Shown here: piece after piece, positions 10,601 to 20,314 of the stretch
Layout: each line of letters begins with the position of its first letter
Numbering within the stretch: the stretch's first letter is position 1
Source of the DNA: Nemertoderma westbladi
Lineage: Eukaryota > Xenacoelomorpha > Nemertodermatida > Nemertodermatidae
DNA: 45,230 bases
Reading direction: 5' to 3'
Assembly (NCBI GenBank): GCA_032718475.1
Contig: JAUCBJ010000289.1
Span: forward strand, 1-45,230
The notes under the pieces: generated by a model
The model's input: only the letters and a program-made list of their open reading frames with translations
Databases searched by the model: none
Told to the model about the DNA's origin: nothing
Position numbers and translations under genes: made by a program

Positions 10601-13600
10601 ATGAGTGAATCGGGCGAGACACCGACGCGGACCCCGGACGAAGACCTAACGATCCGCGAGGCTGCGACCAAACGATACAGGCCCACGACGCCGGAGCCAT
10701 CGATAACGGGCGAACCGGAAGCACAGGACGAGGAGGGCCTGGAACCCGAAGTCGAGCCAAGAGAGAGAGAGAGCGAGACGGAGGGAGAGGGAGATGAGTC
10801 GACACGGGACGGAGAACGGCGCGCCGATGTCGCCGGCCAGCTACCGGCCGAGGGCGACGAGCGGCCCACCGAAACGGCGACGGTGGGGCCGACGGTGCGA
10901 CGTCGGACACGAAGAGACGGAGGAGAGATCGGTACCGATGTCGCCGGCCAGCTACAGGCCGAGGGCGACGGACGGCCCACCGGAACGGCGACGGTGGAGC
11001 CGCCGGTACGACGTCGAACCCGGAGGGACGGAGGAGAGGTCGGCGACGAGGACGTCGGGGTTTCTGAGCGACTTCGACGGGCCTACAACGCGACCCGGAA
11101 GCTGATAAACGACGCCAAGAAGGAAGGGGCGAAGGTAGACGAGGTGAGACTGAGAAAGCGACTAGGTGAGTCGGATAGACACTTAAATTACCTAATACGT
11201 TTTGGGCAGAGAGAACTGGCCGGGGAGAGAGCAGAAAGGATAGCCGGCGAACTGTTTGAACTATGGGAGTGTGGGAGTATGGAACCTAGTGTAGCGCCAG
11301 TGTACATAGGGCCATACTTGGTCGATGCCCGGGGAGTAAAACCAGTGGGTTGGAGGGGACTCGAAGGGGGCGAATCCGAGGTTAACCCCGAGGATTCGGC
11401 CTCTTCGGTCGGAGAAAGCTCCGGGAGGCCGGGGAAAGTTAGTAGGTCGGGAAAGCGGGGGAAGTCCGTCGTAACCGATAAGTCTGTTACATCCTCCGCG
11501 AAAGAAAGAGTGGTGAGAGAGATAGGTGCCGCATACCGCCTCGACGTGGCAGAGCAAGGTCAGAAGGAAATGGAGGAACGGCTAGAGGAGGGGAGAGCGC
11601 GGTTAGCGAGGGAAGCGGCATTGATTAAAGAGAACGGTGAGAGGGTCGAAAGGGCTTTGAGGAGCCTTAGGGAGAGTGACGAAATAGAGGAAAAGGAGTG
11701 TAGAGAGCGTGAGGCTAGGGAGGAAAGGGAACGCAGAGAGCGTGAGGCAAGGGAGGACGAGGAACGCAAGGAACGTGAGGCGAGAAGGGAAAAGGAACGC
11801 AAGGAATATGAGGCAAGAAAGGAAAAGGAACGCAAAGAACGTGAGGCGAGACGAAGGGAGAACGCTAGGAGTGTAGTAGAGTCGGCCAGACGGGACAGCC
11901 AGGAGAGTGAGGAGAGAGGGGCAAAGGCTGAGCGAGAGTTACGGGAATTAGAGAAACGCCAAGGTGTATCGGCAAAAAATAAGATTAGACGGGCGCACGA
12001 GCTGGAATTGGTCCGAGTGTTGCCGTCTGAAAGCGGGGCCGGCTCGAGTATTTTTGAGGAGCCAGGGGCCGTAGATACATTTATTAATACCCCACTGACA
12101 GGGACCGCACGACAGACTCAAGACTGGTGCGACAGTACGAGCGGGGGGGGTAATAATAATAATAATGGTACAGTAGACATTGTTGATATTAATAGTACCG
12201 TATGGGATAACACTAATCAAACCTTTGTTGCAGGAAATACTTTGCCTAGTGGTAGTAATTTAAATTTAAATCAGAACAATCCCAATACTAATGTAGAAAA
12301 TAATTCTAATGTTGATGTAGTTACGCAAAATAATTCAAATAATCAAAATAATAATCCGAATTCGGACCTACAAAATAACTTAAATAACGCAATTACACAG
12401 AATAATTCGAATAATTTAAATAATGATTTTAGCCCGAATTTACAAAATAATTCAGTTAACGTGGTCGCGCAGAGTAATGCAAATGGTTTTGTTTCAAGCG
12501 AGCAAATTAATTCCGTTTCTAATATGGGTGCTATTAATGTAAACACGTCGGGCCTACGTAACCAGGGAGCAGAGGGCCTGGTAGGCCACGTAGTTAGTAG
12601 ACAGGGAGCAGAGGGCCTGGTAGGCCACGTAGTTAGTAGACAGGGAGCTGAGGGCCTGGTAGGCCACGTAGTTGGTAGGCAGGGAGTAGAGGGCCTGGAA
12701 GGCCACGCAATAGCAGAGGGAGAGGCGGGGGTGAACAGACCCGACTGTGGTAGGGTCGATGTGTCGACTAGAGAGGTATATAATAGCGGGGAGAGAGGTA
12801 GCGAAGTTAGATGTAGCGAGTGGGGGGGGGGGGGGCTACGAGCACCCCACAACAGAGAGTTAGCGGCGAGAGGGGGGGGGGGGGGCAGAGAGTGTCCCAC
12901 AGCCGTCAGCGGACAATGCGAGGGCCGAACAAGGTAAACCGCAACAACCGGTGACGGAAAGTAATAGGGGGATTGCGAGTATCCCCAGCGACGTGCGATC
13001 GAGCAGAGAAAGACAGGTTGACGTCGTGGGAGGGCAGACGGAGCGTCGAGCCCGATCAGAGGAGGAAAGAAGAACAGTGGGGTTTAACCGGGAGGTCGAC
13101 GAGAGATTTCGTGAGCGGGAATATTCCACTGATAGGAGAAGAGAGGAAGATAGTAGTAGAAGTATCGCCGCAAACGATAGAAGAGCGAGGACGGACAGCG
13201 AGCCGTCGGTAGTCGAGATGAGAACGGAGAGTCAGTGGGGTCGGACTCCGGGAGATTGCCGTCACCCCGGAGGGATGCGATCCGGTGAGACGCATTACAC
13301 GCCGAGAGAGGGGTACGCGATGTACCGGTACGAAGATGAAAACAGTGGAGAGGGGGGTCGAAGAGAAACTTTCCGACGGAATATACCTACCGATCGAGAA
13401 TACGGTAGCCGCGGGGAGGATTATTCGAGAAGAATAAACTTCGATCCCGAGCAACACATGCAGACTGTAGGGCATACTGTAGGTCTTACTGCACATACCG
13501 TAGGCCATACTGAGAGAGGCAATGTAGGCGATAGGATAGCGCGGACAACGGGATTAAACCCGGAAGTCGCGGAATACATACCGGCGGGTAGGCCAGAAGC

Positions 13601-13763
13601 TGATAGGCCTATACCGGTACCAGCACAGCAGTATGACTACAGCATGCAGGGACATAACATATACCCAGGGGAGGGGGGAATTATTGCGGATAGGTGCATG
13701 GGCCCCAACGTATTAACATCAACCCCAGTACCAGACATACCGGTGGGGGGGGGGACAGGGTGA
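10601..13763 (+). CDS. Gag-like protein of the LTR element, frame broken at a poly-G tract
   Basis: ATG at 10601 (MSESGETPTRTPDED) opens a 778-residue frame to 12937. From the second G tract (about 12877-12890) another frame is open without stops, through AESVPQPSADNARAEQ, to 13763. The intended product is therefore probably about 1,050 residues, joined across the G tract. Regions: an acidic/arginine-rich N-terminus with two near-identical blocks (DVAGQLPAEGDERPT / DVAGQLQAEGDGRPT), a globular stretch around YLIRFGQRELAGERAERIAG, a long KER coiled coil (residues of about 305-460), an Asn-rich segment (12155-12500), four QGAEGLVGHVVSR-type repeats (12565-12715) and an arginine-rich C-terminus. 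No zinc knuckle is seen. The Gag role is inferred from position in the element; there is no recognised domain. Confidence 0.65.
12565..12720 (+). repeat. 39-bp coding minisatellite in the Gag-like gene
   Basis: Four units (QGAEGLVGHVVSR, the last diverged to QGVEGLEGHAI) repeat in frame. The first three are almost identical at the DNA level, indicating recent tandem duplication. Confidence 0.85.
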
Positions 13764-13989
13764 CATTCCCCCATCACAATATCAACAATATACCCCGATG
13801 GTAGCAAGAACAACGAGACCCTTGGACGAAAACAGATCGTGTGACACAGATATATGGAGGGGGCCGCTACCCCCAATGACATACCCATAGGGGGCGGCCT
13901 GGAAAGCCGACCCCGAGAGAAAAGAATTCCACCCCACACCCGATACTAGATCGGGATCCAGCGGGATTGTAACGCACTTTTATTGGTTG

Positions 13990-14027
13990 ATGCTATCTTC
14001 TTACCGGGAAGATAGCATGGGGGGGAG
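13990..14027 (+). promoter_or_regulatory. Hairpin plus polypurine tract before the 3' LTR
   Basis: ATGCTATCTTC (13990-14000) and GAAGATAGCAT (14008-14018) form a perfect 11-bp stem with a 7-nt loop. The purine run GGGGGGGAG leads straight into the LTR's TGTT. The purine run is the expected plus-strand primer; the stem is an unusual addition. Confidence 0.75.
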
Positions 14028-14561
14028 TGTTAGCTTATTCAATCCCGCCAACACCCCATAAAGTTATTAGCCGATAAGCAATATTGGGAGCCACGAGATT
14101 GGGCAATTAACCAACTCGTGCCATCCCAATAAGAATGGGAAGGAGGCACACAATAGAGGGTCAGGGGCCAAACCCCTAACCCAAGGAGAACAGGTGGAGT
14201 GAACGGGAATACTCCACGGGGCGCCAACAAGGGTACCAATCAGAGGGGGGAATGGCATCGATTGAGTAGCAGTAAGGCCACCGTGCAATATAACCAATAA
14301 CCTATTAATCAGTGATTCAGTTATCTCAGTGCAGCAGTGCTAGCGTAGGGTACAGCCAATTAGTTTAGTTAGGGGATCACGGGACTTTAGTTACCGTATC
14401 CCGCCTACCGTATAATTCACAATATATCTATATCCTATAACCTATTATTATACACCGAACTTCAGAACTCAGTTATCTTTATTTCACTCTTATACACGGC
14501 GGGGACGCGTGGACTAAATACCACATCGGATAAATCGGGATCCCTCCTGGATCCCGTCACA
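14028..14561 (+). repeat. 3' LTR
   Basis: Near-identical to the 5' LTR and followed by AATGT (14562-14566), the second copy of the target duplication. Confidence 0.92.
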
Positions 14562-14994
14562 AATGTCATGGGTGATAGGGAGTTGTGGCGGTGCAATTTT
14601 GTCGACAAGCCGACACAGCATTCTTAATATATATGTAATATATATAATGCAGCTGCAATGCAACGAAAGTAGTAGTAGTATGTATTAAGATCCTACTGAT
14701 ATAGATACATAGATATATGTACAAACAAACAGATCCGAATATGTATTACATACAGTATAGTAGATATCACATAAGAATAGGAGTAGGAGAATATGTACTG
14801 TAGTGGTATGGGGAGTCCAGAGTCCAGTTGTCCCTACACCTACAGTAACTGTTAGTTGTAACTTGATGAACCATTGCAGGAGGTAAATATTTGCTTGTTG
14901 CCATGGTTAAAGTGCGGCTATCAATCAATTTCAATGTATCCGCTTCTAGAAAAGAAGAGGGGGCCATTCACAATATATTTATAATGTTTCATAA

Positions 14995-15570
14995 CCTTCG
15001 AATACGTAAGGGAAAGGCATGGGCAGCCTTGAATAGGCTTTCCAGGATTTGGAATTCACCGAGAATTAATCGGAAACTTAAGGTCCGATTATTTAGAGCA
15101 GCAGTAGTTCCAGTACTCCTCTATGGGAGTCCATGCTGGGCTCTAACTGCTGAGGACACCAAATCTCTGGATGGCACATTCACAAGAATGCTACGCCGGG
15201 TTCATTGTGTCAAGTACAATGCACACATCTCCAACCAGACACTATATAACATTGGAGGCGTCTCATTGGTTCCCCCAAGCTTTACACTAGAACAAAATCG
15301 CATCCGCTTTGCAGGACATTGCTTTTGCCGTGAGGACCAGCCAGTGCATAATCTTGTACTTTGGCAGCCTCATGGAGTGAATAAGCATGGTGGACAGCCC
15401 ATTACTTTCTTGAGACGCATCTTAAAGGACACTGGCCTTGAAGATGCGGATGATCTAGCAAATGTCATGGGTGATAGGGAGTTGTGGCGGCGCAATTTTG
15501 TCGACAAGCCGGCACAACATTCTTAAAAATGCAGCTGCAATGCAGCATGCCGATCCTAGTAGTAGTAGAT
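14995..15570 (+). mobile_element. RTE-like retrotransposon 3' fragment (copy 3)
   Basis: An open frame to the stop at 15524-15526 encodes the thumb and C-terminal region of a non-LTR reverse transcriptase: RKGKAWAALNRLSRIW, VRLFRAAVVPVLLYGSPCWA, DGTFTRMLRRV, RIRFAGHCFCREDQPVHN, QPITFLRRILKDTG, ELWRRNFVDKPAQHS. Palm motifs and endonuclease are absent, so it is 5'-truncated. The tail after the stop (AATGCAGCTGCAATGCAGC, then GTAGTAGTAG) matches copy 1. The open frame upstream of about 14995 has no homology I can see. It lies in the caspase-gene intron. Confidence 0.82.
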
Positions 15571-15941
15571 CATAATCTTGGTGGATGGGGAACACAATTA
15601 GGTAATTGTTTAAAAAAATACTTATATTTTCCGTAAAACGACGTTTGAAGATGTATTCCGAGCAGTTGTAATGGTTGCCGGATTTTGAAAAAAATCACTA
15701 AAACGATATAAAAAAGCATATAGTAATTTAACATAAAATATGCGCACATTTGTCTTAATTAAATTAACAAATAATTTACTTGTAATGTTGGTCAAGTAAA
15801 TGCCTTAGATGGATATTGGAAGCACACATTTAAGTAGATGAAATTGCACAATTTCCTTAAAGGGAATAAACATTTTTATAATTCCGTTAAAGAATTATGT
15901 ATAGAGAATGAAATATACTAATAACATATTTTATATTTCAG
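15571..15941 (+). other. 3' end of the large intron with splice acceptor
   Basis: AT-rich, no repeat recognised. It ends TTTTATATTTCAG at 15941, a good pyrimidine-rich acceptor. Donor and acceptor phases agree (G|AA makes a Glu codon). Confidence 0.75.
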
Positions 15942-16222
15942 AACGGAGACTTTACTTTGACCTCTGCAAGATTAATAACAAATACTTTCAGTTCCGCGCT
16001 AGTCTCGATACAGAACCGGTTATAATTGCTGCGAGTACATCGAATACTCTTCATATATTGGATATTGAAGGGAATATAAAATATGAAAGATTAAAAGAAG
16101 AAGCGAGTATAACATCCTTGACGAAATTAATAGACCAACCTGTTTTTGCTTATGGGTGTGTAAATGGTGTTATTCGCGTTTATAATAATGGCAAACATAC
16201 TAAATTACCATCAACGTCTAAT
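15942..16222 (+). pseudogene. Exon 2 (first part) of the caspase-NB-ARC-WD40 gene
   Basis: The frame begins ERRLYFDLCKINNKYFQF, continuing the helical domain. It then gives WD40-type strands (IIAASTSNTLHILDIEG and VFAYGCVNGVIRVYNNG). The exon is cut at ACGTCTAAT (16214-16222) by the R2-like insertion. Past that point the frame hits TAA two codons later, so any transcript read into the element would yield a truncated propeller. Confidence 0.85.
16214..16222. repeat. Target-site duplication ACGTCTAAT, left
   Basis: The nine bases are repeated exactly at 20306-20314. Keeping one copy and removing 16223-20305 restores the WD40 reading frame (..KLPSTSN|DRVGLLAF..), direct evidence of an insertion rather than an intron. 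Confidence 0.92.
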
Positions 16223-16384
16223 TCGTAATCCAATCAACATCTGTAATAGTCTGCTAGCTCCGGCCCCGGCTCCGGCACTTTTAGGTTGCTCCGGTCCGGT
16301 ACCCGGCTCCGGCAAAAAAAATTGCTCCGGTCGAACCCTACTATATACCTGTATACTGATATACCTACAGACCTATATCAACAA

Positions 16385-16408
16385 CCTCTGCCCGTGAGAG
16401 GGCAGAGG
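16385..16408 (+). promoter_or_regulatory. Perfect 9-bp hairpin in the retrotransposon leader
   Basis: CCTCTGCCC (16385-16393), loop GTGAGA, GGGCAGAGG (16400-16408), ending five bases before the ATG at 16414. A stable stem at this spot would affect initiation or be bound by the element's own protein; neither is shown by sequence alone. Confidence 0.65.
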
Positions 16409-16413
16409 GCGCG

Positions 16414-19400
16414 ATGGCCGGCAGCCTGGACGCCTCCGCGATGAACCGGAGCATTGTTGGGCACTCCTCCTGCCCACAGTGCCGCCGGGAAATCGCGGTA
16501 AACTCCGACGGGCGACTCCGTGTCCACGGACCGCTCGCCAGTAGGTGTCCAGGCTCGCGTACCCCCACCGGAACTGTACTCCCTTCATCCCTCCGTCCTC
16601 CTCCTCCTACATCTACACCTCCACCCACTACTTCCACCCCTATTCCTCTACCACCGTGCCCCCCGACTTTCGACTGGGCCACCCTTGGGGAGTGGGATAT
16701 CTTGGCGCGGCTGCGGAACTGCAAACAACGGCAGCTGCGCCACGTCCCCAGGGCCGCGCGTTCCAACTTTGCAGACCTCCTCGCTGACATCCTCGGGGAG
16801 GTAGCCACGCGGCCCAACGAGCCCCAGGGGTGGCTTAAACTACTGACCGTCAGCCACCACTGCCTCGCTACGCCCAAACGCGGGGGTCGGCGCCACACTC
16901 GGTCACTCGCTGCCACAATCAACGCGCGAGTGGCCGCCTTCCGTGCCGACCCCTTCGCGGACTCTAACTCCCCCGCCCCCCCAACTGCCACGAAGAAGCG
17001 TGGTGGTGCAGAGCGACTCGCGACGGCCGTAGCCGAAAAGATCGAGGACTCTGACGTGAAGGGCGCCATCCGGTTGGCATCCTCAGCAGACTCACTTGCG
17101 CCCAACACGCCGGAGACACTGGAGGCGTTGCGGAAGAAACACCCCGCACGGCCCGACAACCGCCGTCCAAACCCACCTCCAGTGGACCTCAACACTACGG
17201 CCTCGCCTTGTTCCTCTACTATCGCCCGCAGACTTATCCTGTCGTTCCCGAGCGGCAGTGCCGGAGGACCAGATGGGTTGCGGCCCCAAATACTCAAAGA
17301 CCTGATCTCCCCCACCAACGGAGAGGCCGCGGCCCGTCTTCTACAACGACTCGCGGGATTCCTAAACACCACCACCTCCGGAGAAGTTCCCCTCGCCATC
17401 CGCCCCACCTTCTACGGCGCGAATCTCTTCGCGTTCACGAAGACGGAGGGTGGGGTGCGCCCGATCGCCGTTGGAAACACTCTGCGGCGACTGGTGGGGA
17501 AATACTCTGGCTTCCTAGCCCAGGGACCCCGTACCTCCTCCTATGGCACTGTCCAGCTCGGGATCGGCACCAAACTCGGCGCTGAAGCGGCGGCCCACGC
17601 AGCGAGGGCACTCTCCTCCTCCCCGAACCCACCCGGTAGTGTGTTGCTGAAGATCGACTTCAGCAACGCATTTAACTCCATCCGGCGGGATTCCATGCTC
17701 GAAACTGTGTACCAGTGTTACCCCAGCGTGTACAACTCCACGCTGGCGGCGTACGGAGCGCCTAGCTTCCTCCTCCATGGGGAGGATACACTCCTCTCTG
17801 AGGAAGGAGTTCAGCAAGGCGATGCGGACGGACCCCGGCTTTTCGGCGACACGGTGAACCCATTCATCCAATCGCTGCAGTCGAGGTTTAACATCTGGTA
17901 CCTAGACGACGGGAATCTCGCTGACCACTACCGGGTGGTGTTAGACGACCTCCGATCCGTCATCCTCGAGGGAGGTCGTTGCGGACTCCGGATCAACCCC
18001 TCCAAGTCGGAACTCTTCTTCCTTGGGGAGGAATCTCCGGAGTCCCGTCTATCCATCCAACGCAGGTTCGACGAGGTCTGCGAGGGGATTCAGGTGCGCC
18101 CACTAGAAGACCTGAAGATCCTGGGCGCACCCATAGGAGACAATGCCATCGTCTCCTGTCTCGACAACAAACTCGCGGACCTCCGGACTCTCGTCTCCCG
18201 ACTCCCTCTTCTCGACTCCCATCACGCCTTCTTCCTCCTGCGGTGCTCCTTCACCATTCCGCGACTGACGTACTTCCTCCGAACGGCTCCGTGTTTCGAC
18301 TTCCCGGGGCTGCTGGAGGAGTACGATTCCATCCAGCGGAGCACCCTGCAGGAGATATCCAACGTCCACCTGGACGACTCCGCGTGGGCACAATCCTGTT
18401 TGCCTGCGCGTTGCGGGGGTCTAGGACTGACCTCAGCTGTGCAGCTCGCACCTTCCGCCTTTCTGGCTTCCGCGGCTGCCTGCTCTGGACTCTCCTACTC
18501 CCTCTTTGAGTCTCCGGTGGACACCCCCTCCCCATCCCACAACCGTGCCCTCGCTGCGTGGTCAACGACTCTCGATCCTGTCGTGACCCCCGTTCCCCCG
18601 CCTCTAGCGCCACCATCCTTTACACCACCGCCACCACACGCAACGCCACCGCCACCATCCGCGACACCACCGCCTCCACCACCCACGACGCCACAACCCA
18701 CGACGCCACCGCCACCAGCCCTGACACCACCGCCTCCACCCACGACGACGCCACCACCCACTACGCCACCGCTACCACCCGCGACATCACCGCCACAACC
18801 CACTACGCCACCGCCACCGCCACCACACGCGACGCCACCGCCACCATCCGCGACACCACCCACGACGCCACAACCCACGACGCCACCGCCACCAGCCCTG
18901 ACACCACCGCCTCCACCCACGACGACGCCACCACCCACTACGCCACCGCTACCACCCGCGACATCACCGCCACAACCCACTACGCCACCGCCACCGCCAC
19001 CACACGCGACGCCACCGCCACCATCCGCGACACCACCCACGACGCCACAACCCACGACGCCACCGCCACCAGCCCTGACACCACCGCCTCGACCCACGAC
19101 GACGCCACCACCCACTACGCCACCGCTACCACCCGCGACATCACCGCCTCCACCCACGACGCCACAACCCACGACGCCACCGCCACCAGCCCTGACACCA
19201 CCGCCTCCACCCACGACGACGCCACCACCCACTACGCCACCGCTACCACCCGCGACATCACCGCCACCACCCACTACGCCACCGCTACCACCCACGACAC
19301 CACCGCCACTGTCCGCAACACCAACCACCCCCGCTGCTTTTCCGTCCGCGGCCACCAAGCAGTGGGCCTACCTGGCCCCTGTCCACGAGGCCAGGCTATC

Positions 19401-20175
19401 AGCCCTGCGGGAGTCCCTCCCACCATCCGGGGTGGCGAGGTTGAACTCCCTGGACCACCCCGCCGCAGGCTGCTGGCTTGACGCCATCCCCGTCAGCTCT
19501 CTGGGACTGAAGCTGACGGACTCGCAGTTCCGGATCTCGGTCGGCACTCGCCTTGGGAGCAGGCTAACCGAGCCCCACAGCTGTGCCCGGTGTGGCAAGG
19601 ATGTTCTGTCGGATGGCCTTCATGGGCTATCCTGCTCTAGGAGCCTCGGCAGACTTCCGCGCCACTCAATGGTTAACGACATTGTTCGCCGGGCGCTCAT
19701 CAGCTGTGGCGTCCCCGCTACGCTCGAGCCTCTAGGCTTGTGTAGAGGGGATGGGAAGCGAGTAGATGGCGTCACCCTGGTCCCGTGGAGCCGCGGACGG
19801 TTCCTCACGTGGGACGCGACGGTGGCGGACCCTCTGGCACCCAGCCACCTCGCCCAGACTCTATCCGCGGGAGGCCGTACTGCGGAGGAAGCGGAATCTC
19901 TAAAGATCCGCAAATATCAGGAACTCATGGACCGGGGCTACCTCTTCCACCCGGTGGCCTACGAGACATTGGGCCGCCCCGGCCCTGAAACATCCGAGTT
20001 CCTGAAGGAGATCGGGGCCAGACTCCACTCTGTCACCCAGGAGCCCCGATCTCACCGTTTCCTCCTGCAGAGGCTGGCAATCGCCATCCTAGTTGGCAAT
20101 GCGGCCTCCATCATAGGGACTGTGGACCCCTCACTCAACAATAACGAGGGACTCTACGAGATGGTCCACGGTCCC

Positions 20176-20178
<3 letters not shown>
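16414..20178 (+). CDS. R2-like reverse transcriptase with zinc finger and restriction-like endonuclease
   Basis: 1,254 residues, intact. The N-terminal zinc finger is C20-x2-C23, H38, C45. RT motifs: GGPDGLRPQILKDL (about 283), GGVRPIAVGN, IDFSNAFNS (about 413, catalytic Asp), EEGVQQGDADGP (about 466), WYLDDGN (about 496, catalytic Asp pair), INPSKSELFF and LKILGAPIGD. A 250-residue Pro/Thr linker follows (about 726-975) and is encoded by a minisatellite. The C-terminal CCHC motif is CARCGKDVLSDGLHGLSC (about 1056). The PD-(D/E)xK-type nuclease block has RHSMVNDIVRRA, KRVDG (about 1117) and WDATV (about 1133). By family knowledge the protein nicks target DNA and primes reverse transcription there. 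The start is the first ATG after the leader hairpin. The intact frame and clean duplication suggest recent activity. Confidence 0.88.
18592..19340 (+). repeat. Coding minisatellite of the Pro/Thr linker
   Basis: Blocks of CCACCGCCACCA..CCCACGACGCC recur in a higher-order pattern of about 180 bp and keep all three plus frames and some minus frames open. The long antisense Gly/Val frame here is a by-product of the repeat. Confidence 0.85.

Positions 20179-20209
<31 letters not shown>
20179..20209 (+). repeat. C31 homopolymer after the stop codon
   Basis: An uninterrupted C tract directly follows the TAA of the R2-like ORF. Similar G/C runs recur in many repeats of this window. Confidence 0.9.
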
Positions 20210-20210
<1 letters not shown>

Positions 20211-20314
20211 ATACTCATTGTGCTTTTTGTACTTAGTAGTGCTTTTTGTACTTTAGTTATTTAATAATTTACTATAAACTATATTCGAATATAATACATG
20301 ATTTCACGTCTAAT

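Larger units (their letters stand above)
9985..14561 (+). mobile_element. Young non-autonomous LTR retrotransposon with Gag-like gene only
   Basis: LTRs of 538 bp (9985-10522) and 534 bp (14028-14561) start TGTTAG and end GTCACA. By eye they differ by one 4-bp gap and two substitutions, so the insertion is recent. A 5-bp target duplication (AATGT) flanks it. A purine tract GGGGGGGAG (14019-14027) abuts the 3' LTR, with a perfect 11-bp hairpin just upstream. The internal 3.5 kb encodes one long charged protein but no protease, reverse transcriptase, RNase H or integrase motif. It must therefore be mobilised by a partner. No obvious tRNA primer-binding site follows the 5' LTR (GTAACTAAACC...). 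A related solo LTR sits at 34273-34831. Confidence 0.9.
8812..14680 (+). mobile_element. RTE-like retrotransposon 3' fragment (copy 2), split by two later insertions
   Basis: The pieces 8812-9098, 9961-9984 and 14567 to about 14680 align in order with copy 3 at 14995-15565: TLYNLGGISLV, RLHFAGLCL, EDQPVHNLVLWQPHGVNKHG, then ADDLANV, then MGDRELWRCNFVDKP. The first break carries a TTAA-flanked element and the second an LTR element with a 5-bp duplication. Removing both restores the uninterrupted sequence seen in copies 1 and 3. The 5' truncation point is about 8812. The copy lies inside the caspase-gene intron and has no coding function. Confidence 0.8.
16223..20305 (+). mobile_element. Full-length R2-like non-LTR retrotransposon in an exon
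   Basis: A 4,083-bp insertion with an exact 9-bp duplication. The order is a short leader with GCTCCGG-type repeats (16256-16335), a 9-bp hairpin just before the start codon, one intact 1,254-codon ORF, a C31 tract (20179-20209) and about 100 bp of AT-rich 3' tail. It has no LTRs or inverted ends. Its GC-rich coding sequence contrasts sharply with the AT-rich host exon. R2-clade elements encode a restriction-like endonuclease and usually use fixed sites such as rDNA; here the target is a protein-coding exon. The truncated relative at 2129-2754 shows the lineage is established in this genome. Confidence 0.9.

Noticed and set aside
18495-19358. Long antisense Gly/Val-rich frame
   Set aside because: It is the reverse complement of the Pro/Thr linker minisatellite of the R2-like ORF.
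16223-20305. Reading this interval as an intron
   Set aside because: No GT-AG at the junction and a 9-bp direct repeat with an intact retrotransposon ORF between.
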